From: Fragum whitleyi
Taxonomy: Eukaryota > Mollusca > Bivalvia > Cardiida > Cardiidae
Length of the DNA stretch: 64,000 bases
NCBI GenBank assembly: GCA_948146395.1
Contig: OX411557.1
Location: 37,116,077-37,180,076, forward strand
Reading direction: 5' to 3'
Below the pieces are notes generated by a model that was not told where the DNA came from, ran no database searches, and saw only the letters and a program-made list of their open reading frames with translations. The stretch's first letter is position 1. Every line of letters starts with the position of its first letter. Shown here piece by piece: positions 31,622-42,675 of the stretch. The translations under genes were made by a program, and so were the position numbers.

Positions 31622-34275
31622 CTGGAAATGAATTAGAATAGAAGATGAAATGAGCCAGTGCGTGACATTTCCAACAATTTAACAATTTAACATGTGTGTG
31701 AGTTGCAAACTTTGAGCAGCATAGATAGCCACATCATGCAATTAGAATATTGTCTGTCTGTCTAAAGATACTTTGAGGCCCTTTTCTATCCACAAAGCGC
31801 AAAGTAAGACTCTGGACAGTCTGTGCAGATGCACAGACTGGCCAGAGTCTTTACTTGGTGTATATTTTAAAATTGTTGGAAATGTCACGTACAGGCTCAA
31901 ATAAAAAAAAAGATGAAATAAAGTTAGGTGTAAATTGAATCAAAGATAATAATGATAAAGAAAAAAATAGGAACAAGATGAGAGAGAAATGAAATCGAAT
32001 AAACATGAAATAATGTTTAATTTAATTTAATCAATTAGAAATGAAATAAAAATGGCGTGAAATAAAATGATTATGAAATATCATATTATTTCAATAAAAC
32101 AGACATGCATGTGTCAAAAAAGAGATTTGGTAAAACTGGAAATAAAATGACATAGCAAAGAAATCATTCAAGAAGTTTACGAACATGCTGTTGTTTGTAG
32201 GTCATATATATTCTGAGTCCAATATTATAAAACTTTTTTCAATCGCAATTGAAAATGTTTAATTCTGAATTCAAACGCATATATGAAAATAACAGATAAT
32301 ATTAAAAAGTTATACCGATAACATCAATTATTTTATATTAGTATAACAACGAAATTACGGTCGTAATCTCTAAATGAAATTTGAGAAAATTATGAGTTAA
32401 GAATGAGAAAATAATTATAAACTTAGGTCCTAAAGTCAGTTGAGCATGTGAGGTTTATTTCTGAATAAAATTATTGAAATTAAAGACCTGGTTATCTTCA
32501 CATTGGCTTGAATAATTGATATTTTTTTCATAGGCATTTGGAATCAGGATTTTGTAAGAGCTTTTGTATATCACTATGATAAATAATACACAAGGTAGTG
32601 TAGCTGCAATGTTTAAGAGAACGGATGTTTTTACAAGCATCTTTGGCTTCCGTCACAGGACGTGTTTACTCGTAAGAATCGAGTACCGAATTGCTTGTAA
32701 AAACATCCGTTCTCTTAGAAAATGGCGACTGCGCTACCTTGTGCATTATTTATTATAGACTAGTGATATTTGTGATTGTTATCAATTCCAGCATCCAAGT
32801 GCCTATGATTTTTTTTGAGCAAGCAGCTATTTTGTTTATTTACGCATAAAAAGGTTATCTGAAAATGTCCTATTTTTAATTATCTTTCTTGGAGTTGCTC
32901 GATGTCTTGAAATTTCTTAGAAATTAGAGATTTTTCTACCATTCAAAAATGTTTTAAATTCGTGGAGATATTAAACCTATACCGAAACAAGAAGTGATAT
33001 ATTCGTGTTAAAAAAGAAAATAAACATCAAAAATAAATGTATTTATACTTACAGATCCCACCCTGTCCAACACCAAGGGGGTTAGAGTTGACTGGGGAGG
33101 CATATGGGAGATAACTGTACCCATAACTTCCACCGTAGCTTCCATATCCCAATCCCATGGTCAGACCGAGAGTCATGAAAACGCAGACAAGGGCAAGAGC
33201 GGAGGTTCTCATCTTGATACTGTAAATAGAGTGATGAATAACATATTAAATTACATAAATAGAAACATGAAAATACTCGGAATATTTTGTCCTGCGTTCA
33301 GGATCACAAAACGGTGAAAATACATGTAGTTTTCAAATCATACCCCGCTTTGCACGTGCACTTGCGTGCAAAGCGGGGTATAATTGTTAAAGCGTTTTCA
33401 TCGTTTTGTGATTCTGAAGGCAGGGCAGTACTTTTGTTGAAAAATTAATTAGATACATGCAAACGCACTGAATACCAAATCTTCAATTGAAAAATGATAA
33501 GGTACATGTAAATGCATTTAACAATCAATTCTTTACTTGAAAAATAAATAGACACATGTATTTATTCATTAGCTAATCAATTCTTTATTTTGAAAAAAAA
33601 TCAATAAATGCGAAGCATAAAATATGTTTTGTAGTCATTTCAATCGAATCGTCAATTCGAGACAAAAACGTTGAAACTGTAGCTTTATTCAAGCTGTATT
33701 TGCTAAAAGTGTTTTTTTTTTTTCAGCATAACGATGAAATAAATAGATATGGACACAAAGTATTAGTTTGTTGACGTGTAGGCTTGTAATGGTATACACA
33801 GTCTCAATTATATTCCATTTTTGTGTGGGGAAACTCAAGCTATACTGTTTTACTTCCTCGGGTACCCCGGGGTCTCCCTATTTGCTACGCTATCGACGCG
33901 TAGCAAATAGGGAGGTCCAGGGGGTATTCGAGGATGGCCTGTTTAGGTTAGTTAGTTGTGGTGTGCGTGGTCTAGAGGTAGAGCGTCGGCCTCCTGACCC
34001 AAAGGTCTTGAGTTCGATTCCTGGGAGCGGCTATCGATCTTGTTCTTTCATAGGCCCACACATTCGGCGCGAGTACTGGTGATATTTCAAGGAAGCAGAA
34101 TCGAGAGGGAATATTCTAAGTTGTAAGAACTTGTTTCCCAATCGATGTAAAATAAATAGGTTTAAACCTTAAACCTAGGTTAGTTAAAAAGTGTGCTATT
34201 TGTTCGAATCAAAAAAGTTAAATTCAAGAAAAATGACTTACCTTGGATGTTTATGACGACTGTGATTTCAGAAGT
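31518..34275 (-). CDS. Gly/Tyr/Ser-rich secreted or membrane-anchored small protein, gene 2 (span of the resolved exons)
   Basis: This is the paralogue of the gene at 17515-21160, with the same orientation and the same exon phases. A TATA box (34301-34308) precedes a 5' UTR exon ending 34242. Exon 2 is 33053-33219 and exon 3 is 31518-31621. The 86-residue product has a signal peptide (MRTSALALVCVFMTLGLTMG), a GYGSYGGSYGYSY region, a membrane segment (ILFGVLFLFLILI) and a tail with one NRT site ending VTLIG. A GTGAGT donor after the stop indicates a further 3' UTR exon to the left that could not be placed; AATAAA words occur on the minus strand near 30950-30970. Function is unknown. Confidence 0.75.
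31652..31898. mobile_element. MITE-H copy 1, with internal palindrome
   Basis: Terminal inverted repeats GAGCCAGTGCGTGACATTTC and GAAATGTCACGTACAGGCTC. The interior contains a palindrome (about 31797-31858, AGACTCTGGACAGTCTGTGC mirrored). The second copy lies at 61481-61582. It lies in gene 2 intron 2. Confidence 0.75.
32568..32769. repeat. Long palindrome, about 200 bp
   Basis: TATCACTATGATAAATAATA..CACAAGGTAG and AAGAGAACGGATGTTTTTAC are mirrored on the right by GTAAAAACATCCGTTCTCTT and CTACCTTGTG..TAGTGATA. The loop is about 60 bp and is partly mirrored. It lies in gene 2 intron 2. Confidence 0.8.
33053..33219 (-). CDS. Gene 2 exon 2: signal peptide and Gly/Tyr repeat
   Basis: The acceptor TATTTACAG precedes 33219, with the start codon at 33212-33210 after TATCAAG. 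It codes for the signal peptide, then GYGSYGGSYGYSYLPYASPV and ends GVGQGGI plus one base before the GTAAGT donor. Gene 1 exon 2 has the same start context and the same phase-1 donor. Confidence 0.8.
33291..33426. mobile_element. Palindromic MITE-G copy 2
   Basis: CCTGCGTTCAGGATCACAAA at the left and TTTGTGATTCTGAAGGCAGG at the right. The inner arm ATACCCCGCTTTGCACGTGC is mirrored. It lies in gene 2 intron 1. Confidence 0.8.
33855..33932. repeat. 78-bp palindrome
   Basis: TCCTCGGGTACCCC..TCCCTATTTGCTACGC mirrors GCGTAGCAAATAGGGA..GGGTATTCGAGGA. It lies in gene 2 intron 1. Confidence 0.8.
33966..34190 (+). mobile_element. tRNA-derived SINE
   Basis: A-box-like TGGTCTAGAGGTAGAGCG and B-box-like GAGTTCGATTCCTGG lie in a degenerate tRNA head, followed by a body and an ATGTAAAATAAATAGG-type tail. 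The anticodon arm does not pair, so it is not a working tRNA. Confidence 0.6.
34242..34275 (-). other. Gene 2 exon 1, 5' UTR
   Basis: It ends CATCCAAG at a GTAAGT donor and starts about 30 bp below the TATA box. It is analogous to exon 1 of gene 1. Confidence 0.55.
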
Positions 34276-34300
34276 GATTTTTAATTTCAAAATGCACATC

Positions 34301-34308
34301 TTATATAC
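34301..34308 (-). promoter_or_regulatory. TATA box of gene 2
   Basis: The minus strand reads AAGTATATAAG. Its spacing to the donor-bounded 5' UTR exon is the same as in gene 1. Confidence 0.6.
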
Positions 34309-34534
34309 TTAAACTGATTACGAAGAATTATCCGTAATTTCCGGTAAATTACGGAACTATATTTCCGGGTACTGAAAAACGCCCGTACAAATTTTGACAG
34401 TTGATTACTTGAAGCGATTTAATTTGTGTATTCATTACGTAACTTTTTGTATGCTTTCAATTTGATTTCATTTTTTACCCTTTCCTCCACCAACAAAGGA
34501 TTATACGATCCAAGAAAAATAAACAAATGAAGCA

Positions 34535-34933
34535 CAGTTTAAACATCTCGAAATTAACAAGGTGAATGAGTTTGGAGTGATTTTGGAATGAAATTGAATG
34601 AGTGTGTGGTGCTAGTTTTTGAGTGAAATTAAAGGAAGAACAAAAATAACGATACTTATTTCTACCTTAAATAAAATAATCATACAAGTTCAATAAATAG
34701 CTTCATATTTCTCCAAGAACTAATCAGACGCTAACAAATTTATTTATATCAGTGAAATCGCGATTTTTTCTATGTGTATTAATTTTGAATGAAGTTGTTG
34801 ACTTAAGTCATTTTGGGGCGTTTTTAAATGATTTGAGTGAGTGTTTGGAATGAATGAATGGATGGAGCGCTGAGTGGACGAATAAGAATGGTTTTGGTTG
34901 GAATGACAGTTAATTCCACAATGTTCTTAACTG
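34535..34933 (+). mobile_element. MITE-A, full copy
   Basis: CAGTTTAAACATCTCGAAAT to CACAATGTTCTTAACTG-TA. The core is decayed. Confidence 0.75.
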
Positions 34934-35640
34934 TAGATTAAGACTACTTTTTCGGATGGCTGACAAAATTTTTCCCAAAACTAATGCTTACATGGGAATT
35001 TTATTAAAAATATGGGTTTTAAGATCAACTTATTTATTTTCTACTAATTTTGGATTCAACCTGACTCGTAAATAGTTATTCATTGATGCATGTAAGCAAC
35101 ACCTATACATTTAAACATTTCCATCGTTAATATTCTATAGCATCTTTCCAAATTTGTAATAAAAATGCATACGCGAACGTTTAAAATGGATCTAGGCGTT
35201 GTACGGTAGCCTACATACAAAGTGGGATAAAAGTTCTTAACATTTCTTCTTGAATTCACGGACGACTTTTCATTATATTACACCGTAACATATGAATCAT
35301 TGTTTTAATACAGGTTCGCGACTCAAATATTAGAAGATAATCTGGTTTTTAAAGATATATGAATCGAAAAACCTAATCATACTTAATGAATACGTGATTC
35401 GGATTTATCCGCGAATCGGATTTTTTTCATAACTCAAGAATAAAATGTTAATATATTTTTTATGTAAGAGGCATTAGTTGAAAAGGATTATTTTACAAAT
35501 TTCGTGACATTTTCCATACCTAATGTGTGCAGGTACCCGAAATAGCTGGACATTCGAAATTTATTCATTTTGGGATGTGCGCCAAAGCCTCAAGTAATCC
35601 GAAAGCTCGTTTGTCAATGACGATTCGCGCCCCAGGCCCA
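34934..35640. other. Interval without a recognised gene
   Basis: AT-rich. A fragment resembling the MITE-C arm (AAAAACCTAATCATACTTAA) occurs near 35368. Nothing else could be assigned. Confidence 0.4.
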
Positions 35641-35649
35641 AAAATTACA

Positions 35650-36285
35650 TATCTCGGCTAAAAGATGGACTGCCAGATGGAAGATGGAAGATGGAAGCTG
35701 ACAGACTGGCATACTGCGATTTCCAAAACGTCAAAACTTATCATTTATGATAATTTTTACACTAAATGACATTCATTGCCATCTTGCATCATTTTTATAT
35801 CGATCTAAGAACATTGCAGTTCACCTTTTCATAAAATGTTAACCAGAACAGGAAAAAGCAACTAAATTCTCGAAAATCGTTAAACACTATATCAATTTGA
35901 TGTATACAAAGAGCATTCAAATTCTGACTTTTGATTTCTAACATCTGCTAACTTTAACCAGTCTGCTGGGTATAATGTTATTTCAAAAAGACGAAAACTA
36001 TTCAATTATGTTTACTTTTACTCTGAATCACATTAATTGCCATGTTTTACCATGTCTATATCGAGCTCAGACCATTTTTGTTCATTGTTTTCTAAATAGA
36101 ATGAAATGTTAACAGGGGCATAAGATAAAGAATTTTCTTCGGCAAAATCGTTGAAAACAACTTTAAACAACATATCAAGTCATTCTTAGTAAATATCTAT
36201 CAAATTCTGCCTTACAATTTGTCTTTCTGCAAGTCTGCTAACTCAGTCTGCCCTTCTGTTATTCTGACAGTCTTCTATTTTTAGC
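35650..36285. mobile_element. Candidate element with mirrored GGCTAAAA..GACTG ends
   Basis: GGCTAAAAGATGGACTG at the left and CAGTCTTCTATTTTTAGCC at the right are imperfect inverted ends. The repeated words GATGGAAG and TCTGC lie just inside. No coding frame is visible. Confidence 0.35.
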
Positions 36286-37016
36286 CATGAAAAGGACGTC
36301 GTAATTAATGTGATGACGCTATTTCTAAACGACATTGTATTTCACGTGGGACACATTTGATGATGACTTTCAAATACTTGGTAACAGTTCGTATTATACA
36401 AATGTGCATGTCTTACTAATCAAATATGAAAATTTTGCTCAAAGAAAATAAACACGAAAATATCGAAAACGTCATCTATAACAGACAAAAGCTCGACAAT
36501 ACCTTCTTTTTATCTGCATACATACGACTCGTTTAATAAATTTGAAATTTCAAGTTAACTGATTCAATATCCTAAATAAGAGAAAAAAGGTATCAAGGCG
36601 TTGGTCAAAGTGATCGATCAAGACGCGTTGATCTATAGTTTTTAAATCGATACACGTACAGTAATAATCATTTGGATTCAATTGTGATCGACCGAAAAGT
36701 CTTTACGAAAGCTAAAATAAGGTGCAGTTAAGCCATTGGTTGAACATAAACGTTTTCATGTAGTTAAGTCATTGCGATTATAAGAAAATAGATTGCATGA
36801 CTTAAATAGAAGCTGAACTTCAACAGAATCTTTCATAAATGACATTCAAAGGATATTTTTGCTTTCCTAAACATATTGTAGTCAGAAATGTCTGTAGAAA
36901 ATGAAAGCATTTTAGTATAAAGTGTCATTCGCCTTTATATTCCACTGATATTTAGAATTTAAAGTTGCACTCCGGCCGTTTTTAGGTCGGCTATTCGTAG
37001 AATAATCCGGTAACCC

Positions 37017-37800
37017 GGGCGTCGACGTAATGTGCTGGTTAAGGTTTTACGTGCAACTGTGTAAAATGTCTTTTCGTCGAAATTGCATTTTATACTTTTA
37101 AAAAACTATTGCTATGAAACTTTGCACATGCTACTGTGGCCATAATTTCAACCTCTATGAAAAAATCTATTACTCTGATATTGAATTTAACCTTTCCACT
37201 CTTAGAAATCTTGGTTAAGTATTTAAGTGCAAATGATGTAATATATTTGTTTCTACTAAAGATATTGCTTGGAAACTTTGTACATATTTCTGTGATCATA
37301 ATATCAGCCTCTAGACAAAGATTCATATCTTTGTTATCTATTATGGTGGAATTTTTTACCCTTTTCGGACTGTGAAACTCTCAATTAAGTTTTACGTGCA
37401 ACTACTTTTATATCTATAATATCTCTGTTTCCACATAAGATATTGCGCGGTAATTTTGCAAATGCTTCAATGATCATAATATTAGCCTGTAGACACAGAT
37501 TCATAACGCTGATATTGAATTCGGTGAAATTTTGAATATTTTCAGACTCAGAAATTCTCGGTTAAGTTGTTACGTGCGACTGATTTTTATCTGTAATATC
37601 CCTGTTTCTACTAAAGCTATTGCTTAGAAACTTTGCACATGCTTCTGTGACAATCATATCAGTCTCTAGAAAAAGATTCATTACTCTGATATTGTTTTTA
37701 TTTGGATCTTTCTAGTTTTGACATTGATTTTCTTTTACTATCCAGCACTAGGAAAAGTCTAGCTTCGCTGTCCTTTTACAGATCTTGTTTCACTCAATTA
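37017..37800 (+). repeat. Tandem satellite, about 175-bp unit, four copies
   Basis: Units start near 37030, 37220, 37395 and 37570. Each has TTACGTGCAACT, TTTCTACTAAAG, GAAACTTTGCACATGCTTCT, ATCATAATATCAGCCT and GATTCATTACTCTGATATTG. The stretch ends with AGTCTAGCTTCGCTGTCC and TCTTGTT, which resembles the right end of bivalve Helitron-like repeats (memory, unverified). The two overlapping frames here are satellite artefacts. Confidence 0.7.
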
Positions 37801-38063
37801 ACTCGTGTGGATTTTCAAAAAATCGCTTTTCTTACTAGTTTAAAGTGTTTTTAAATGAATGTACAGATTTTAAGATTTTCTTTTCCTTATGTTGCCATTG
37901 TTTTAAAATGCAAATTGAAATAAATACATATAATTTCAAGTAAACTTCGATCACGCTCCCCTTATCTATTCAAATTTTTCAATCTATTCCATTATTTTAT
38001 TAGTTTGAGTGGATTTGGAACCGTTTGGTTGCATCATGTAGATAAGCGTATCTTTATATGGTA

Positions 38064-38778
38064 CTTGTAAACAACATAGTGAAATTGACACTCATTCACT
38101 CACTCGGCACTCTTTTCACTCATTCCGAACACTGTCTCAAACCATTCAAAAACGCTCCCAAATTACGAGAAAAGATAAGATCATCAACTACATTCATAAT
38201 ATATATAGTAAGAACAAATCAAGGATTTAACTGACTGTATTGAATTAATAAGCGTCTGATTGGTTCATGAATACAAAGAACGCCATTTATAAAACGTTTA
38301 TGCATCTTGTTTAAGGAAGGTAATAAATGTCGACAATTTTGATCATCATGAACAAAATTAGCGATATTGGATAATTCCTTTAATTTCACTCAAGCCGCCG
38401 TCCTAGCGCAGTTGGTAGCGCGTCGGACTCTCAATCTAGAGGTCCCCGTTTCGATCCCCAACGGTGGCACTCATTCTTTCCGACTACAATGTATTTGTCT
38501 CTTACCAATGAATTGATAATCGTAGACTTATATGAGATTGCAACTGGAGGCTAGGAAAGGATGCGATAGATGTACTGGTGAGAGAAATACCAGGAATCCA
38601 TTGGTAGGTGCTCCAGCCGCTGCAATATAACTGAAAAATGTTAAAAACGGCGTAAAACTCCATTCAATCAATCATTCAATTTAATTTCACTCAAAATTCA
38701 CTCATCGCACTCATTCAATTTCACTCCAGTATCATTCCAAAAACATTAACGTTATCAATTTGACGATTTTGTTAACTG
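38064..38778 (-). mobile_element. MITE-A copy interrupted by a SINE
   Basis: Left part 38064-38393 and right part 38680-38778, ending CGATTTTGTTAACTG. The core GACAATTTTGATCATCATGAACAAAATTAGCGATA is present. A SINE is inserted in the TTTAATTTCACTCAA segment. Confidence 0.8.
38394..38679 (+). mobile_element. Full-length tRNA-derived SINE with 15-bp target duplication
   Basis: The 286-bp unit is flanked by exact TTTAATTTCACTCAA repeats (38379-38393 and 38680-38694). The head GCCGCCGTCCTAGCGCAGTT..TAGCGCG and B box GTTTCGATCCC resemble a tRNA, but the anticodon stem is mispaired. The body includes GGAGGCTAGGAAAGG and GGTGCTCCAGCCGCTGC and ends AACGGCGTAAAACTCC plus ATTCAATC repeats. This is the most complete of the five copies in the window. 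Confidence 0.85.
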
Positions 38779-38789
38779 TGCGTAGATTT

Positions 38790-38945
38790 TGATTAAAGGG
38801 GAGGGTAATAAAATGTAGCTGGTCTCGTTCTTGATCAACAAAATAAGCGATATTATATTATTTCCCTTTAAATAATTCAAATCTTTCTCATTTCCCTGTT
38901 TCAGATACATTCCAGAATCTTATTAAAATCGTCCACTTTATTTAT
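38790..38945 (-). mobile_element. MITE-A, decayed fragment
   Basis: AAAGGGGAGGGTAATAAAAT, then CAACAAAATAAGCGATATTA and TTATTTCCCTTTAAATAATT. The ends are missing. Confidence 0.5.
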
Positions 38946-39204
38946 TTCAAGATTTTCATAACTTTATAGCAACGCCATTTCAGGTCATTATTACAGAAAA
39001 TTATTCTGTTTACATTATCTTTACCCTTTTTTAAGCTTTCGAAATCAAACAAGATTTTTTTCGCGAAGGTGATTGATGAGCCACCGTAACGTACCACAAG
39101 TAACTGATAATCAATTTTAATTTTGTTTTGCCTCATTGAACCCCTCCCAGGTTTGTTTGTTGTACAGTGCTGAATAAAGTTCGAGAGCATTTTGCACGAT
39201 ATGA

Positions 39205-39341
39205 TTTTGGAATGGATTAAACGCCACTTTTTTACAACTTTTCATTCTTATTTTGGCAGATGAAGCACCTAACAATTGATTGTCGGTCTCTCTCGCATCT
39301 TTATTACATCCATTAAATAGATCCAGCTGCTATCCCATATA
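39205..39341 (-). mobile_element. SINE fragment (GCGGCG-TAAAC family)
   Basis: Minus-strand remnants are GCTTCATCTGCCA, AAGTGGCGTTTAATCC and GGATAGCAGCTGGATC. It abuts the MITE-A at 39342. Confidence 0.6.
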
Positions 39342-39705
39342 CAGTTAAGAACATCGTGAAGTCGACACCCGCCACAATAAAAACCTCTCTCGACACTCCA
39401 ATTATTAATTCCAAACACTCACTCAAACAATTCAAAAACGCTCCAAAATCACTAAAAAGGATAAGATAAAAAAATATCTTCAACAAAAAATTGTAAAAAA
39501 AATCTTCGATATCCTTGATTTTACTGAATTTTGTAAGCGTTTGATTAGACGTAAGGACATAGAAAACTTTTTATAATATAATATTTGTACGTATATTTTG
39601 AAAAAAAGGGAGGTAATTAATATTATTTATTTTCTTAATGTTGAACAAAATCAGGGATATTTGATTAACTCTCTTTATTTCTACAAAACTCACTCCACAT
39701 GCTAA
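39342..39705 (-). mobile_element. MITE-A, truncated at the right
   Basis: TA-CAGTTAAGAACATCGTG to CAAAACTCACTCCACATGCT. The final TIR is lost at the boundary with the next repeat. Confidence 0.7.
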
Positions 39706-39905
39706 TTCGAGGGCGCAGTAGTTTAGGCGCTCGACTAGTAGCCTGGAGATCCGCAGTACAAGCCCCACCGTCGCGGGCCAAAGCCAGCCCCAGTTTACCC
39801 AGCAGTAGAACTGTGTAGCAGTGGGTAAAACCACTGCTTCTCTCGCAGGGACATAAAAACATCTGGATTGGGTGTTCGGGAACAACTCTGTGCATTCAAG
39901 CTTAT
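39706..39905 (+). mobile_element. Candidate SINE-like dispersed repeat
   Basis: Starts GAGGGCGCAGTAGTTTAGGC and contains CCCAGTTTACCCAGCAGTAG and ACCACTGCTTCTCTCGCAGG. It resembles a tRNA-derived unit in its first 60 bp. No target duplication was found. Confidence 0.35.
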
Positions 39906-40169
39906 GCTTTGGTCACAATCGAACTTAAAAAGAATAGTATAAATCAACCTTTAAATAAAAAATTCTGGAGACAGTGTATTTATTTTATTTCATTTTGTTG
40001 TTTGCTTTATTTGTTGTTGTTGTTTTTGCCGTTGTTGATTGTGTTATTGTTGGTATTGATGATGGTGATGTTGTTGTTGTTGTCAATATCAGGAAATTTC
40101 AAATTGTTTCTAAAAATAGGCTACCTGATTCTGGCAGGTGATTTCAGGTCAATTCATGCTATGTTGCAC

Positions 40170-40425
40170 CATTGAAATCAACAAAGGACAATAACTCACA
40201 AAATATGATGAGTAGAGTTATGTTTCTTGTGCATTGCACTTGTCCTCAATGAGATCCACCTGTGAAGTTTCATGATTCTAGCTTGCATATTTTTGAGATA
40301 TGCTCCGGACAAAAACGGTCTACGGACGGACCGACCGACCGACCGATGGACCGACCGACCGACAAGTGCAAAGCAATTTACCCCCTTTTCTTTGAAGGGA
40401 GCATAATAACGGGTCAGTTTTTTTA
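40170..40425 (+). mobile_element. Bivalve-type dispersed repeat with GGAC/GACC array
   Basis: AAAGGACAATAACTCACAAA, TTTTTGAGATATGCTCCGGA, and then a (GACC)n array (40325-40362) followed by CCCCCTTTTCTTTGAAGGGA. This order is familiar from repeats in bivalve genomes (memory). No coding potential is seen. Confidence 0.5.
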
Positions 40426-40429
40426 TGTC

Positions 40430-40985
40430 TGTTCAAAGTACCAGCTACTAATTCAGAGTAACTTTGTTTCGGCAACTTGATTGCAACTATTCTGCGACAC
40501 CTACCAGGCGCCGATTGATTGCATCACAATTTTATTCAATGTATAAACGAGATCAGAGGTTTTTGGGCGGAAAATTAAGATTCTATCATTTAAGCAACTC
40601 AATAACTGTAATTACTTAAGATTTAATGGGTTTCAAGTTGAAACCAAGTAAACCGATTACATTTCAAAATGCATTCTTGGTGAAAAATCGTGATTAATTT
40701 TTTTAACGTTGAACGATTTCGGGTTTAAAATGTATTTTTACAGTTTACAATCATTTAGGTCGATTTGAGCACCGATTCGTCAAGTTTTGCAGTGCACGTG
40801 TGAAATGTTGAGCAGGTGTCGATTAAGAAGAATAAGTTTACGAATAATCACTTAGATAAGCGGATGTGTCTTTGATATACATGTACTATGATCGTCTTTT
40901 GGACTACACGTGACTAGTATCTGTGCTTGTTGCTTTAATTTGTTTTCAACAGTTAATTTCGTGTATTTCCTCCAAAGAGATTTAA
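40430..40985. other. Interval without a recognised gene
   Basis: A short stretch near 40555 (GGCGGAAAATTAAGATTCTA) echoes sequence at 8510 and 25555. Nothing else was seen. Confidence 0.4.
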
Positions 40986-40987
40986 GA

Positions 40988-41138
40988 GATAATTAGAGTA
41001 TTTTGTTGATTTCATTGGGGTATGAAACTAAAAACCTAATCACACTGTATGAATCCGCGTAGCGAATTCATTCATGAGGGTGATTAGGTTATTAGTTTCA
41101 TGCGTACATAAAATCAACAAATACTCTTTTCATAATTT
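40988..41138. mobile_element. MITE-C, full palindromic copy
   Basis: TTAGAGTATTTTGTTGATTT..ATGAAACTAAAAACCTAATC folds on to GATTAGGTTATTAGTTTCAT..AAATCAACAAATACTC. The loop carries GTATGAATCCGCGTAGCGAATTCAT. Confidence 0.8.
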
Positions 41139-41789
41139 ACAATTTAATATAATGAAGCATAAATGCAAATTCATAATTAATGAAAACAAATTCTTCGGGA
41201 CTACTTTTGAGATGCTAACAAAATGGCTGCGTACTTAAAATTGTTTTCATTAAGAAATAAAACCAATTTTCCAGCCAACCAGAATGCATGAAAATTGATG
41301 GAAACCAAAAGTATTAAATTATCTAACATTTATTTGGACAGGAATATTTTATAGATAGAAACGTTTATATAGTTAGCATTTTACAAAAAACAAACAAAAC
41401 ACAAGAACAAAAGAACGATGATTTCTATAAAGGAGTCACATAATATATCTCTATGATAGAATATTTCGAAATCACCCTTTTTGCCTGAATTTTGTAGTTG
41501 TACTGAGCTTCTATTTCTAAGAATATCTGATGTAAACGTTACTTCTCTTCTGTTAAATTTTGATATGGTTAAATCGGATTAATATATTTATTAATGTATC
41601 TATGTATTAATAATTTTATATTATTGATTTCCATCAAGTTTTGTGCACCCGGATTGGCTGAAAAATTGGTTTTATTCTTCAACGAAAACGATTTTCAGTA
41701 TGTAGTTATTTTTAAGCTTGCGGAAAAAAGAAGTCCCATAAAAAAATGTCTTATTTTGGAGAAATGCTTTCATTTCGGCTTCGTGGTAT

Positions 41790-41963
41790 TAAATTATAAG
41801 ATATGAAAAGAGTGTTTATTTTTAATTTAATGTAGGTATGAAGCTTAAAACCTAATCACACTCATGTATGAATCCACTTCGCGTATTCATTCAGTGTGAT
41901 AAGGTTTTCAGTTCTATACCAAAATGAAATCAACAAATATTCATATCACTTCATATCTTAAAT
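41790..41963. mobile_element. MITE-C, full palindromic copy
   Basis: AAATTATAAGATATGAAAAG at the left and TCACTTCATATCTTAAAT at the right, with GTGTGATAAGGTTTTCAG mirrored inside. It is about 650 bp from the previous copy. Confidence 0.75.
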
Positions 41964-41999
41964 GAATTCATCCACTTTTTTATGTCAAGACTATATTGA

Positions 42000-42516
42000 A
42001 TTGGTCATTAAGGCAATGGACGTACAACTTTTTGTCAAGAAAGGTTACTACAAGTACATGCACTTCCCTGGGTAAAACAATTAAAAAAAGACGAAATGAT
42101 AAAAAACCAAAATTACCCATCGTGAAAACACACGAAGTTTCTAATAAAATGCATTTCAAATAGTACACTGATCAGAAGATTAAAGCCTTCTAAAGCTATG
42201 CGCGTAGTAGTGAGAAAACAATCTAGAAAAAAAGAGAAATTACTTTTCTCAACCAATGCCTTCTGTTTCACATAATTTCTTTCCCAAATACAAAATTAAA
42301 ATTGCCGCCAGTGTATTTCCTATGAGAACTATTTTTATTTCGATTATTATCATAATTTAACGTTCCGTTTTTGATTATAGAATACGCCTCGTATTCTTAT
42401 GATTTTTTTTTCGATAAGTATAGATTTAGGTCTAAAAAATACATGACAAAATCTCTTGCAACAGAAATAAGATGAGAAACGTTAAGTGTTAAAGTGGTGA
42501 ACTTTTCAAAATCAGT
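42000..42516. other. Upstream region of the large gene
   Basis: No TATA box or start site could be fixed. AT-rich and unassigned. An upstream non-coding exon is possible. Confidence 0.35.
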
Positions 42517-42675
42517 ATGGTGAAAACAAAACCGTCATCAAATTCGGATAAGCAGGTTCTGGATGGCGGGACTTCGGATGAGGGTTATATCGCAGACAGC
42601 GAGGGTCGGGATTGGGTATACAGCGCCACCCAGGGAACCGTTTCTGATGCCACGTGGATCTATAATTGGAGACAG
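42517..42675 (+). CDS. SEA-mucin gene exon 1 (cytoplasmic tail)
   Basis: 53 codons from ATG (context CAGTATGG) to a CAG-GTAAAA donor, phase 0. Hydrophilic, with TSDEGYIADSEGRDWVYSAT and several Trp/Tyr residues that could be phosphorylation or sorting sites. A preceding exon cannot be excluded. Confidence 0.7.

Noticed and set aside
33966..34036. A functional tRNA with both boxes
   Set aside because: The anticodon arm does not fold and a SINE body follows.
37136..37375. 79-residue hydrophobic frame and its 78-residue opposite
   Set aside because: Both lie in the 175-bp satellite and are not conserved in the neighbouring units.
38394..38468. A functional tRNA with CTC anticodon
   Set aside because: The anticodon stem mispairs and the sequence is the head of a SINE with a 15-bp target duplication.
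39571..39895. 104- and 76-residue minus-strand frames
   Set aside because: They read through a dispersed SINE-like repeat and a MITE end.
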